Shown here in pieces: positions 36,410-49,000 of a DNA stretch of 64,000 bases. The stretch's first letter is position 1; the number at the start of each line of letters is the position of its first letter. The translations under genes were made by a program, and so were the position numbers. The DNA comes from Lepiota brunneoincarnata (Eukaryota; Basidiomycota; Agaricomycetes; Agaricales; Agaricaceae), in the NCBI GenBank assembly GCA_023014365.1, contig JAEBUN010000007.1:1823430-1887429 (forward strand), written 5' to 3'. The notes under the pieces were generated by a model. The model made no database searches. It saw only the letters and a list, made by a program, of their open reading frames with translations, and was not told the DNA's origin.

Positions 36410-36581
36410 AGCACAGACACCAGATATGCCAGTCCTGCTCTTCGGAAATGCCGCCCGCACTTATCTCATGTACGAGTACAAGAAACGCAGTGGCTCTGAG
36501 CGCTGGATCCACTATGTCCCGTATCGCTTTCCGTTGGGCTCACCCAGTGGACCATTATGTCGGAATTCGGACTACCCCTAA
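36330..36581 (+). CDS. Small ORF with conserved FGN segment, copy A
   Basis: The frame NLDTAIAQTPDMPVLLFGN, then about 22 residues, RWIHYVPYRFPLG, to TAA at 36579-36581. It matches the ORFs downstream of both NACHT genes in the blocks TA, PD-h-PVL-h-FGN and W-x4-PY. Its start overlaps the 5' end of the minus-strand gene above. It may be the last exon of a larger gene; no upstream exon was identified. Confidence 0.4.
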
Positions 36582-37116
36582 TATGCTTTATGCATTGTGG
36601 TGCTTAGCAGTTATCAGAGTTAAACTTACTACAGAGTCTACACCCATACCTGTGAGAAGGTCGTTGTGATTTTCTCCTCCTCTCTCTCTCTGCTAAAACT
36701 TCAGGAACCCACCCGTTATGTAGGTTCTGAGATCAGAAAAACAGAGGGCCAAACATCGTTGGCGCCTCCGGGGGAGGTAGGTGCTCGAGTAGTCCAAACA
36801 GACTTGACAGAGTTTTTCAGTTGTTCGGGAAACACTTCCACCCCCCAACAAGTGCCCTAACAGCTCAGACACACAATTGTGATGACTGTGATATATGACA
36901 TGAATTTAAAGTGGCACAACTATGAAGACGGTTAGATTCAACACAATGGAGTAGGCAAGGCTTATCGGTGTCAATTTCCCAGCACTAGTCGTAATGATAT
37001 ACCTCGAAGCTTCTGCTTCTGGCAATGTGTTCAAGTGTTCAAAAGTAAAACCACCCGATTTTTTGCGCACTGGATATGTTGCGTTCTTTTGCTGCGTTTC
37101 ATAGAGTATCACCATT
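36582..37116. other. Spacer, nothing recognised
   Basis: Short overlapping ORFs only, with no motif and no match to other parts of the window. Confidence 0.4.
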
Positions 37117-39050
37117 GGGTTGCGACTCCCGGTGTTTGTACTTGACTCTCCCCGGCCTGTGCAATGACAAAGTGCAATGCCAATTATATTTGGGCCCTCG
37201 AGGCTCACACGCGTTGTACGGGAGATAACCACTTGCATTGCCTAAGTTAACGTAAGCCGGGCGCACAGGCCCTGTCATCTCCAGCGTACAACCCGCTAGA
37301 TCCCCTGGGGTGATCCCGGAAACTGGTGTCGTCCCGGATCATCAAACTCGGCTTGATCCCAATGCTGTTCGAAAAAAGGATCATTTTATTTTACCTACTA
37401 TCGCTTATTGGCTGGCTTCTAAATGTCCACTCTCTGCGGAACCACTTGTTCGAGGACCATTGTTTGGGGTGCTAGCAATCTACTGACCCACCTAGACAGT
37501 CTGGCCGGAATGCAAGGGAAGCCGTGAGCAATCGAGATCAGGAATAACCTCATCTCAGGCCTTCCCCGGCTCGAGCCTCTCACCCGGGAGCTGCCAAGAG
37601 CCCCATTCGGAGAGCAGCCGTCTTTGCTGGAGGTTGTGCAGAGCTACGAGGGAAGGTCAGAGAAGTCCTCACTGGGTCTGACGGAGTTTGTGAAGAGGTT
37701 AAGTACTATTTACGATACGAGTTCACAGAGTTAGAGGGAACTTATTTCCATCACAACGCCAATCTCATAATAGCCAATGGGGGCCCACGATCAGGTGATT
37801 AGTTCCGGTCAACGTACAGGGGTCCCGTTTCTCAGCTCGCTGAACGTCATCACTGACCTCGTTGCGATCCAAAGAAACATGCCCAGTGCCCTGCCGATGA
37901 TCTACGCTATATGCGTGTGTGCCCTCTTTCGGAACTTCATTGGCGAACTTGAGTGAAAAGAGACGGTGGATTGGCGAACGGGAAAGACAAGTTCATGTTG
38001 GCTTTTACTCTGAGGCACGAAGCCTTAGCACCCCCCCCATGCATGATTGATTAATGATTACATTAGATGGGGTATTTGAATCCACTCGCTGATCGCCCGC
38101 TCTCCATACCTAGATCTGCTGGGTGCCCTGGGATATGACGCACCAGGTCCACAGACGAAGATATCACCCAGGGCAATTCAACGGACTGCCAACAGACCGG
38201 GCATCCAACCCGAGGATCTCACAGGTTGCCGCCCTGCCTCGGACCGTCGAGCGCCACCCGTGCACTAGACCCTGCAAACCAACCGCACAGCATAAGCTGC
38301 GCGAGCTGGGACGCTCGTGAATGTCTGGCCATTGAGTGCAGCTATGAATGTTCCTTGAGACTAGTAATAAGTTCGGCAGGCCGGCCAGGTTCCCTTTGTG
38401 CACTTCAATATCCATCGAGCTCCGCATTCTGCACCTATCCGGGAGTTTGACTTGACATCCGCATGGCAACTTTGCTTCAGTCGGCCTGTCCGACCCATTC
38501 GGTACATGCACAGTAGAAGAGGCGTGGGTCCCAGGAAAGCCGCTTGAGATGTGGCTGTGGTGATTATGATGAGAATATGAAGGTGTCACTGCTGGTGTAT
38601 GGCTATTTCCGTATGTGCAATACCTTTTGATTATATGCTAAAATATAGACGGGGATATTACAGCCATGGATATCATAAATATGCAATCGCTCAAGGCCAG
38701 GTCGTAGTTGGATATTAATTACATTCACAGTAGTGATACCCTTGCCCGATATTTTAGCATATAATCAAAAGATATCTCACGTTCAAATATAGTCATACGC
38801 CAGCAGTGTGTGCAGTTGGACGTCAAGATCACATGGCCACACAGCTTCATAACAACACCCCTGCTATTTCACAGATACCTTTCTCCAAGAGCTCTCATGT
38901 CGACCCATAACTCAATTACGCCGCATTCTGTAAGTCCGACCCGGTCATAATGTACTAAGAAATCCTTTGCTCACTTTTCAAACAATTCCTTGATTCAGTC
39001 GGGATCCTTGCGGGGTCGTTACCATGGACGAATCACAACCAACACTGGGT
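37117..39050 (+). repeat. Duplicated NACHT 5' flank (D), copy 2
   Basis: This matches 31052-32790 and, for its last ~200 bases, also 43030-43215 before NACHT gene 2. It contains a MITE at 38587-38808 that the other copies lack. Confidence 0.78.
38587..38808. mobile_element. CACTG-ended MITE, 222 bp
   Basis: The ends are inverted: CACTGCTGGTGTATGGCTAT and ATAGTCATACGCCAGCAGTG. An inner perfect inverted repeat begins CTTTTGATTATATGC on the left and ends GCATATAATCAAAAG on the right (23 bp). A 3-bp direct repeat TGT flanks it. CACTR ends with a 3-bp duplication are typical of CACTA (EnSpm) elements. It has no coding capacity, so it is non-autonomous. Confidence 0.75.
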
Positions 39051-39091
39051 ACCTCGCGGGGGCAAGGGGTGTTGTCCTGAACAACCCAGTG

Positions 39092-41085
39092 ATGTATGAT
39101 GTGAATCTCGCCAGCTCCGACAATGAACGCGGTACGATTTGTTGTGGTCGGTAAACATCCTGCTGACTCGCGAACCGCGCAGTGGCGATGGAGTCGCTCA
39201 AAAAGTACACCATTCCAGGTGCACACTTCGACTCCTCCGACCGCTTCCCTCCCCCTCAATGTCACCCCGGTACACGAAAGAGCATCGTTGAAAGGGCTCA
39301 GCGCTGGCTCAGTGACACAGCCCGTCAGAGAAGGATTTTCTGGCTTTTTGGATCCGCTGGAGCCGGCAAATCCGCCATCATGCAGACCCTCGCAGAATCC
39401 ATAGCTGACTCTCCCAACCTATCATTGGGTGCAACTCTCTTCTTCTCCAGGCCAAACGGGCGCAATGACCCATCCAAGGTCTTTACCACCCTCGCTTATC
39501 AGATCGCCATCAAATACCCGTCATACCGTGACTACTTCCTCCAGGCGATGGCTGCTGATCCTCAGCTACCAGAGAAAGCCATGAGGACCCAGTTTGACAG
39601 GCTCATTTTCAAGCCATTCGTTGAACAAAATATATTACGGGGGCAAGGTACCCTGCTGATACTCCTCGATGGCCTGGATGAATGTGACGGAAAAAGCGAG
39701 CAATGCGAAATCATTGGCCTCATTTCATACCTTTCCCTCATTTATCCAGACGCACCTCTCATCTGGGTGATCGCCAGTCGCCCAGAGTCATATTTGAAGG
39801 CCATATTTTCTCGCAGAAGTATTTTGCCGAGTTACGAAAAGGAGGAAGTCCCGGTTGATTCTGACGAAGCATGCAAAGATGTCGAATGCTTCTTGCGAGA
39901 CGAGTTGGAGCGAATTCGACAGGGTGACCTCGTTGCACGGCTTCTTCCCCATTGGCCAGAGGAACGTCAATTTTTGAAGATCGCTGCTGCTGCCACTGGG
40001 CTATTCGCGTATGCAGCAATTGCGATTAGGTTCATTGGTGACCCGGTATATGGGAATCCAGTTTCTCGGCTGAAACAGTTGCTCGACGTTATCGACAGTA
40101 TTCCAACTCAACCTCGAGGAGCTCATCCGCTGGCTCGACTAGATGAACTCTATGCGTATATTCTTTCTCAGATTCCTCAGGAAATCCTGCCAAGCACCAG
40201 ACGGATACTTGTGCATCACCTTGACAGAGATATGGGTGGCACCTTAGCCTATTCGTGCAATTGGCTGGGTTTGACCTCGAATGATGCCTATGGTGCCCTG
40301 CATTGTCTCCATTCCGTTCTTGATATCCCACCCCCCGAGGATGCAGCCAAGGAAGTACTCTACTTCCACCATCAATCATTTTACGAATATCTCCGTGATC
40401 CTGGGAGGTCAGGAGGATTTTACATTAGCGAATCTGACACCATCGAACAACGGCTTGAATGTAGTGTTAGAATCTTGAAGGATGTACACTGTCGTAAGTC
40501 TGCGAGATCTTGCAAGAAATTTACCTCACCACAGCTGCTGCATCAGGAAATGCTTGGAGCACAATGACTCCAGCTAATGTGGCTCTGTCTTGGCCCCCCA
40601 CAGACAACGAATTGCTTGGAGAAGACCTTTACCATTACGCTCAATCAGAATTTCTGGGGGTGTTGCTTTGGCACCCTGAACTTGTGATACCGAAACTTCA
40701 CGATCCGGACGTTACCCACATCATGAAATTCCTGAATTTCTATGATGCGCAATACCACCGGCAGTGCGCGGAGCACTTTTTTGATTCCATGACAGACATT
40801 GAAGGTTCCCTTGTATGTATTTCCTGCTTCCTGAGCCCTAACAATTTTAAACACACTGTTGGTACCCAGGACTCTAGGATCTATGCCGAGCTCCTAAAAC
40901 ACAGACTCATCGAGGAAATACCAATCAGAGAGATTAGCCTCGATAACATCAGGCAGGATTCCCCCATACAACTTCGCTATGGTAATCCAGACCGTGAAGA
41001 CTTATTTGTATTTGAGGGCCCCTTTGGTAGGGAGAAAGAGGTGAGGCACTTGCCAGACCTCCTCAGAAGTACGAGTGACCAATAA
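39092..41085 (+). pseudogene. NACHT P-loop protein, gene 1, one frameshift
   Basis: Exon 1 is 39092-39131 (MYDV start), with a 51-nt GT-AG intron to 39182; exon 2 runs to 41085. NACHT motifs: Walker A FGSAGAGKSAIM (~39350), Walker B LLILLDGLDEC, and VIASRPESY. Compared with gene 2 a single base is missing near 40510, which shifts the frame and would end the protein at 40567; the remaining ~190 residues are intact in the next frame. Without a WD40 or other repeat tail it is shorter than many fungal NACHT proteins. In fungi such STAND proteins act in self/non-self recognition and defence; the role here is inferred. Confidence 0.85.
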
Positions 41086-41099
41086 GCATATTGATGTAG

Positions 41100-41315
41100 C
41101 TGGGTTCCAGACACAGAGGGTCTTGGGACCTGTACCATGACTATGCCGGCAAAAATATGCAACAAGTTTGTCGTGACATAAACACTGCACAACAGCTTTT
41201 TCCAGATATACCTGTCGTCATCTTCGGGAACGATGTCCTGAGGTGTATCATCTGCCACTTTAGGCAGCCCGGCGACACTCTATACTGGACCTACATCATT
41301 CCTTACCGACTTTAA
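41100..41315 (+). CDS. Small ORF with conserved FGN segment, copy B
   Basis: An open frame just after NACHT gene 1 contains DLYHDYAGKNMQQVCRDINT, FPDIPVVIFGN and YWTYIIPYRL before TAA at 41313-41315. It is near-identical to 45281-45496 and related to 36330-36581. It could be a 3' exon of the NACHT gene or a separate small gene. No splice pair with matching phase was found. Confidence 0.4.
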   Translation: MGSRHRGSWDLYHDYAGKNMQQVCRDINTAQQLFPDIPVVIFGNDVLRCIICHFRQPGDTLYWTYIIPYRL

Positions 41316-41839
41316 CTCGCATTACACAGAATGCAGGTCGTTCTCTCAGCTACCGGAATTTTTTGATAGACACGCAATAAACTATCTGCTTTACGATACT
41401 GTTGCAAGTTCGTCGACCAAGGTACTAAGCTCGGGCTAACAAAGATCATGTGAGTATTGGGCCTGGCAGGCTCCGGCTTCATTGTAACCCATTCGGCAAG
41501 GATCAACTTCTTACCCAGGTACTTCACGTACACAGAAACGGTCATTGCGCAGGCAGAGGTGATACGGGAGTGAATCGGTCCAATGTGGGGCTCCACACAT
41601 GCTGTGACTGGGATCAGCTATCCTCTATATTGCCCTATACAACCCAATGGATGACTGAAACCAATTGACCGACAACAATCGCTGTATCATTAACCTTTAG
41701 AGCTCAGTTTCAGCTGCTCCATAAGCGGGGGGATGAATATAACCAATATGCTAGAGGCTAACGTTAAACAAAGAATGCGGAAAACCAGAGTCAATTCCAA
41801 GTTCTATGTGTAAGATGAACGAGGTAAGCATGCATCCAG

Positions 41840-41985
41840 AAGTTAACAACCAGGTCCGTGAAGTTCAAGGGGCAACGTCCTCCCTATCATGACAGCGGGG
41901 GCGCCGTTGCCTGGATCCTTTGGTGCCTGGTATGTATACGGCAGACGCAGCCCTGACATTAGAGCTCCTGTCACAGGCAGATAAC
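41840..41985 (-). pseudogene. Duplicated 3' tail of the SNF2 gene
   Basis: The sequence matches 46002-46150, the last ~110 coding bases and stop region of the SNF2 gene, including frame YQAPKDPGN. The match ends within the exon, so this is a breakpoint scar of the tandem duplication. Confidence 0.8.
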
Positions 41986-43030
41986 CAGTGCAGTGGACGT
42001 CAATGGAGCATCTGGCGATTCTTGCCTGAGTGCAGCAGACACGTGACCTTGTCACATCGCTTGTGGTACGCTAATCTTGACCTTCATACCTACCCTCCTC
42101 CCTCGCCTGCCGGCCTTCGATTATACCACGCGTTATCTAGCATTCTATCAAACGACTAACTATGTTCCAACCTGACGAGCACGTCGCCACCAATGAGACC
42201 ACCCTCCAACGTGCCGTTCCTGACCAGCCATCGACGTAACCAGATGCGCTGAACGGGACAACGTTCCAACCGTTACCGACACCAAGGCTGATGCTAACGC
42301 TGCCGCCGTTAAAAACATCAACCCAACATATCCCACCACCCGCCACCAACCACCCGCCTCAACCCTTTGAATTCAACCCCCCAACGAACCGGATTACCGA
42401 ATACACTACCATTGTCAAACACCACAGCCCCCTAGTGCTACGGGTTTGCATACTCTCTATCGGCTACTGGTCTACACACCCCCTATTTTCCGTCGGTTCA
42501 CGCACCCTCGATCTCCATTTGCTATAGGTGAACGCATCCTCTATCTGCTATGGGTTTACGCGCCTTTTACCCGCTACGGGTTTGTGCACCCCCTACTGCT
42601 ATGGACCCTTTAGATGTAATTTAGAGGAAATTTTATGCACCCTCTAATAAATCTGCTCTGCCACGGGTCTACACACATCTGCCACTTGTTTCGCTATTGA
42701 CCTGTGCAACCTTTATCTGCCTCAATAAGGGTCGACAAACCTTCTATCCACTTCGCGACAGGCCTATGCACCCCCCTATTTACCTCGCTATGGGTTTCTG
42801 TGCCTCTACCTGCCTCGCTATGGGTTATGCGCCATCCATCTACCTCCCGATTGGCTTACGCACCCTCTGTTTGCTACGAGGCGATGCACCCATTTATTTG
42901 AACGGCCTTTTGGGGGTGAGCGCGCCTCGTCAGCGTCGCGTCGACTGGGGCGGTTCTTTGGGTGGTCCGACCCCGACCGCGCTTCCTCCTCAGCCTCACC
43001 ATCTTGTCTACAGCGCAGGAAAGTCACGTG
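41986..43030. repeat. Spacer with degenerate ~35-bp minisatellite
   Basis: From about 42435 to 42900 a unit like CGCTATGGGTTTACGCACCC followed by TCTATCTGCCT recurs about a dozen times with many changes. It separates the two NACHT duplicates. No gene is seen. Confidence 0.6.
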
Positions 43031-43270
43031 TCCACACAGCTTTATAACAACACACCCCTGCCTCATTTCACGGAAACATTCTCCAAGAGCTCTCATGTCG
43101 ACCCGTTACTCGATTACTCCGCATTCTGTAAGTCCGACCCAGTCACACCACAGATCCTTTACTCACTTTCTTGGCAGTCAAGGTACCTGCGGGGACGTTA
43201 TCCAGGACGAACTGCAATCAACACCAAGTATTTTACCGGCGCGAGTGGTTTTATCATAAACAACTTAGGG

Positions 43271-45263
43271 ATGTATGATGTGAATGTCACGAACTACGAC
43301 ACCGAACGCGGTATGATTCATTGCGGGAAATAAACGTCCTGCTGACTTGTGGACCCTTGCAGTGTCAATGGAGTCACTCAAAAAGTACACCATTCCGGGT
43401 GCCCACTTCGACTCCTCCGACCGCTTCCCTCCCCCTCAATGTCACCCTGGCACCCGAAAGAGCATCGTTGAAAGGGCTCAGCGCTGGCTCAGTGACACAG
43501 CCCGTCAGAGAAGGATTTTCTGGCTTTTTGGATCCGCTGGAGCAGGCAAATCTGCCATCATGCAGACCCTCGCAGAATCCATAGTCGACTCTCCGAAGCT
43601 ATCATTGGGTGCAACTCTCTTCTTCTCCAGGCCAAACGGGCGCAATGACCCATCCAAGGTCTTTACCACCCTCGCTTATCAGATCGCCATCAAATACCCA
43701 TCATACCGTGACTACTTCCTCCAGGCGATGGCCGCTGATCCTCAGCTACCAGAGAAAGCCATGAGGACCCAGTTCAACAGGCTCATTTTCAAGCCATTCG
43801 TTGAACAAAATATATTACGGGGGCACGGTGCTGTGCTGATACTCCTCGATGGCCTTGATGAATGTCGCGGCAAAAACGAGCAATGCGAAATCATTGGCCT
43901 CATTTCATATTTTTCCCTCGCCTATCCACATGCACCTCTCATCTGGGTGATCGCCAGTCGCCCAGAGTCATATTTGAAGGCCACATTTTCTCGCAGAAGT
44001 ATTTTGCCGAGTTACGAAAAGGAGGAAGTCCCGGTTGATTCTGACGAAGCATGCAAAGATGTCGAATGCTTCTTGCGAGACGAGTTGGAGCGAATTCGAC
44101 AGGGTGACCTCGTTGCACGGCTTCTTCCCCATTGGCCAGAGGAACGTCAATTTTTGAAGATCGCTGCTGCTGCCACTGGGCTATTCGCGTATGCAGCAAT
44201 TGCGATTAGGTTCATTGGTGACCCGGTATATGGGAATCCCGTTTCTCGGCTGAAACAATTGCTCGATGTTATCGACAGCGTTCCAACTCAATCTCGAGAA
44301 ACTCATCCGCTGGCTCGACTGGATGAGCTCTATACATATATTCTTTCTCAGATTCCTCAGGAAATCCTGCCAAGCACCAGACGGATACTTGCACATTACC
44401 TCCACACAGGAGTTCCCGGCAGCTTAGCTTATTTGTGCAACTGGCTGGGTTTGACCCCGAATGATGCCTATGGTTCCCTGCATTGTCTCCATTCGGTTCT
44501 CGAAATCCCACCCCCCGAGGATGCAGGCAAGGAAGAACTCTACGTCCACCATCAATCATTTCACGAATATCTCTGTGATCCTGAGAGGTCAGGTGCATTC
44601 TACATTAGCACACCTGACATCATCGAACAAGTGCTTGAATGCAGTATCAGAATCTTGATGGATGTACACTGTCGTAAGTCTGCGAGGTCCTTCCAAGAAG
44701 TTTACCTCATCACAGCCACTGCATCAGGGAATGCTTGGAGCACAATGACCCCAGCTGATGTGGCTCTGTCTTGGCCCCTTACAGATGAAGAATCCCTTGG
44801 AGAAGATCTTTACCATGATGCTGGACAATCGTTTCTGACTGAGTGGTATGAGCACCATAAGGTCCTGATACCGAAACTTCATGATCCGAATGTTACCCAC
44901 ATCATGGAAACCATGGATTTCTTTGATAAGGGACACCACTGGTCCAACACAAGTGGCCTTTTTTCTTTCATGACAGACATTGAAGGTTCCCTTGTATGTA
45001 TTTCCTGCTTCCTGAGCTGTAACGATCCTAAACACACTGTTGGTACCCAGGACTCTAGGGTCTATGCCAAGCTCATGAAACACGGACTCATCGAGCAAAT
45101 ACCAATCGGAGAGATCAGCCTTGATGACATCAGGCAGGATTCCCCTATAAGCCTTCGCTATCGTAATTACAACGATGAAGATTTCTTTATATTTGAGGGC
45201 CCCTTTGGTAGGCAGGAAGAGGTGAGGCACTTGCCAGATCTCCTCAGAAGTATGAATGACTAA
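43271..45263 (+). CDS. NACHT P-loop protein, gene 2, intact
   Basis: Exon 1 is 43271-43310; intron 43311-43362 (GTATGA to GCAG, with a CTGAC branch-like word); exon 2 is 43363-45263. About 646 residues. The first ~50 include IPGAHFDSS and FPPPQCHPGTR, the usual lead-in to fungal NACHT domains. Walker A FGSAGAGKSAIM, Walker B ILLDGLDEC and ASRPE-type sensor are present, followed by a helical C-terminal half without recognised repeats. The start at 43271 was chosen because both paralogues keep exon 1, the splice sites and the frame. It lies tail to tail with the SNF2 gene, about 780 bp apart. Confidence 0.88.
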
Positions 45264-45280
45264 TAAGCATACTGATGTAG

Positions 45281-45496
45281 CTGGGTTTCAACTGCGAAAG
45301 GTATTGGGACACGGACGATGACGATGCCGGCAAAAATATGCAACAAGTTCGTCGTGATATAAACACTGCACAACAGCTTTTTCCAGATATACCTGTCCTC
45401 ATCTTCGGGAACGATGTCCTGAGGTGTATCATCTGTCACTTTAGGCGGCCCGGCGAAACTCTACACTGGACCTACATCATTCCTTACCAACCTTAA
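45281..45496 (+). CDS. Small ORF with conserved FGN segment, copy C
   Basis: An open frame downstream of NACHT gene 2 contains GKNMQQVRRDINTAQQL, FPDIPVLIFGN and HWTYIIPYQP, with stop at 45494-45496. Same relation and same doubts as copy B at 41100-41315. Confidence 0.4.
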   Translation: MGFNCERYWDTDDDDAGKNMQQVRRDINTAQQLFPDIPVLIFGNDVLRCIICHFRRPGETLHWTYIIPYQP

Positions 45497-46038
45497 CTCG
45501 CGTTACATGGAACATAGGGCGTTCTCTCAACTACAGGCAATTATTGATAGACACATAATAAACTATCTGCTTTACGATACTGTTGCAAGTTCGCCGACCA
45601 AGGCACTAGGCTCCAGCTAGCAGGGATCATACGAGTATTAGGCTAGTTCATCGTAACCTGTTCAGCAAAGATCAACTTCCTACCCAGCTCGTGCACTGCA
45701 ACGATCATTGTGTGGGCAGGGGTGATACAGGAACGACTCGGCCGAGTGTAGGGCTCCATGCATACACACTGTAGCTGGGGATCAGTTATCCTCCGTACTG
45801 GCTCATATAACTCAATGGATGACCGAAACCAATTGACCGACAGCAATCACAATACCATTAACCTTCAGAGCTCAGTTTCAGCTGCTCTACAGGCGGGAGG
45901 GGGACAAAAGTAACCAATATGCTACAAGGCTAATATTAAACGAAGAATCCGGAAAACTAGAGTCAATTTCAAGTTCCATGTGTAAGACAAACGAGATAAT
46001 CATGCATCCAGAGGTTAGCAACCGGGCGCCCGTGAAGT

Positions 46039-49000
46039 TCAAGGGGCAAGGTCATCCCCCATCATGACAGCGAGGGCATCGTTGCCTGGATCCTTCGGTG
46101 CCTGGTATACAGCAAACGCAGCCCTCGCATTAGAACTCCTGTCGTGGTCAGCGGCACCGTCTGCGGCCTTATCTGAGCTCCACCCCAAGCCTCGGGATTC
46201 GAATACCTCGGGGCTACGGTCCAGTAACAAGTTCAAGTGCTGATCGCTGAGGACTCCTTCTTTGCCTTCCTCAGTATCCGGAACAACGTCAATCTTCTCA
46301 CCCTCGAGACGCAGCAGCTCGGCCGCCATGTCCGCCATTGTTGCCTGCTTCCCACTAGGAGCCGCTGATGCTGGCATCTTGAACTTGCCTGAGGGGGGAA
46401 AGGCAGTTGAATGACGAAGCCTTCAAATAACGAGTGGAAACTTACCTTTGGCAATTACCAGGGCCTCAAGTTTCTTCTTTGCCGTCGCGCGTTGCATGAT
46501 CGTGTCTTCGATGGTGTGAGCACTGACTAGACGATACACAAGGACAGGCTTGGTTTGACCAATGCGGTGAGCTCTATCTTGGGCTTGAATATCCATTTGA
46601 GGATTCTGACACGACTTGAGCATCCACTATATCTTTTTGAAAGCGAACAGGAAACGTACCCAGTCCTGGTCGTAGAAAATCACAGTATCCGCCGCTGTCA
46701 AATTGATGCCCAGGCCACCAGCGCGCGTACTCAGAAGGAAGATCTTGGGCGAATTTTTGGTTGCCGCTTGGAATATATTCATTTGTTCCCTCCGACCTTG
46801 AGGTGAAGTCGACCCATCTATACGACAAATTTTCCAGCCCATGTAGTCCGTGGCCCAATCCTATACAAAAAATGAGCTGAGACCGATAAACTGCAAATAC
46901 AAACGCTACCTCGATGATGTCGAGCATGGTGACGAACTGACTGAATATTAGTGTTCGATGGCCTCGTTTGAACAGCTCCCTGAGCAGACGATCCAGGACC
47001 ATCATCTTGCCGCTAGCGTTCACGAGCTCAGCGCCAAGAACGAGGTCATTTGTGTCGGGATCCACCGGCCAGTCGAAAAGGAAGGGATGCGAACAGACTT
47101 TCCTCAGCTGCATAACTGTGTTTTGCAACCGCATATTATTTATAGTCTTCACTGTAGGGGGTTGGTGAGTGCATGCGTGAGGCATCGTCGCGAGAACTAA
47201 CGTTTAGTCTTCGCCATGTAATCCAACGCAGCTTGCTTCCGCTCCTCTTCTTCCTCCGCCTTCGAGACATGCTGTCTAACACCTCGTTCGTCCAGCATTC
47301 CCTTCTCCAACATCTCGAAATACTCCTTATCACTCCCATCGACAGCATAACTTTTCCTGCCTTGCCGCTTACGCAACCTCCTCGACGAAGTACCCTCATC
47401 GTCTTCTTTCTGTTCGGCACCGTCTTGCCGGAGCTCATCGTCCTGTTTCTGTTCGCCCACTGACTGGGCTCCCCCCTTGCTCGTTCCTCCAGCCATTAAC
47501 CAGCGCCGTATGTTTCCAGTAAGGACACTTTGATAAGCCTCCTTTTGCCGGACGCTGATAGGGGCATATAGAACATATTCCTTCTTCGGCGGCAGTCCCC
47601 CCTTCCCGTTTTCATCGGCACCAAGTACATCCGACTTCAGTCGCCGCAAGAGGAACGGCTTGAGGATAGCATGTAGCGCAGAAACTATCTGAGTGGTCTG
47701 ATCGGTAGGCAAAGCGGACTGCAGAGATGGAAGATTGAACCACTCCTGGAAGGAATCAAGATCATCGAAAATGTCGGGAAGGATAAAATTCATCAAAGAC
47801 CACAACTCGGCAAGGTTATTCTGTTCGGATGTTCAGTGAGAGTCGGACTAAGCAACAGTGGAGCTCACATGTAAGGGCGTCCCAGTCAATATCATTCTGC
47901 CAGCACTAGGGTATTTCTTGATCTCTCGCATGAGTATGCAATCCAGATTCTTGAGGCGGTGGCCCTCATCTACGACAATATAACCCCAATCGTATTGAGC
48001 TAAGTATTTGCGGTCCTTGATAATCATCTCGTAGGTCGTCACGACTATAGGAAAGTTTGCACGTGGATCGTCTCCGTTGTCTCGGTCGTATCCAGAACGA
48101 CGAGCCGCGCCTCCAGTCACCGAGACTTTGGAGGGTCTACCCCTCTTTTTTTTGAGTTTCGGATTCTCCGCCAGCTTAGTAGTTCGGGACCCTGGAGGGG
48201 CCATAACCGTTCGACGTAGCTCAGCACGCTCCGCCGGTGGACCATGGTATATGCAGACGGGTATCTGAATAAATTCTATTCAGAAAGGCCAAGGTGCGTC
48301 AAAGATCTGGAGAACGCACGGAGGGAGCGAACTTTTGGTATTCATCGTACCAATTATGCAATACGCTGAGTGGACATACAACCAGGAATGGTCGCGTGTT
48401 ATTGTGCTCACGAAGGTAAGCGCTAAAGGCGATGGTTTGCAACGTCTAATCGAACCATGAGTACTGCTTTAGCGATAATGAAATTACCCACCTTCCCAAG
48501 TCCCATTTCATCAGCTTTGCGCAAGAAAAAAAAGCAAAATCAGCTTCACGCCAGACCACTGGAGGGGCACTTTGCACACCTAGGAATCCCACTAATACCG
48601 TTCTGATCAAGAGACACCATCCACTGCAATCCTTCTAGTTGATACCCCTTCATCTTAGCACCAGTGACGAGCGCAGGTTGCTCAAAAACCAGCTGGTCTC
48701 TTTCTTCAATGGGTATAGATTCACCATTTTCACCTTTCAACCGCTTAGTTTGTGCGTCCTCCTCTTCATCTAATATCCGGGTCCGCTTCCTTCCTTTTCT
48801 AGAGCTATTCGCATTCAACCTTTTGGCTTTCTGAGCTTCTAAAAGCTTCTGCTTGTCTTCTTCCATACGCTCCTGAAGAATACTCGTGTAGACGGCAGAT
48901 TTTTCCAGGACGAACTTGAGTCTGTTAAGGCGACGGGCAGTCTCCTGCGATGGGATTAATCACAATGGGCAAAAAAGAAAGACTATGGGTACCATACCTC

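Noticed and set aside
39759..40019. Minus-strand ORFs within the NACHT genes, conserved in both copies
   Set aside because: Conservation follows from the recent duplication of the sense gene; no independent motif.
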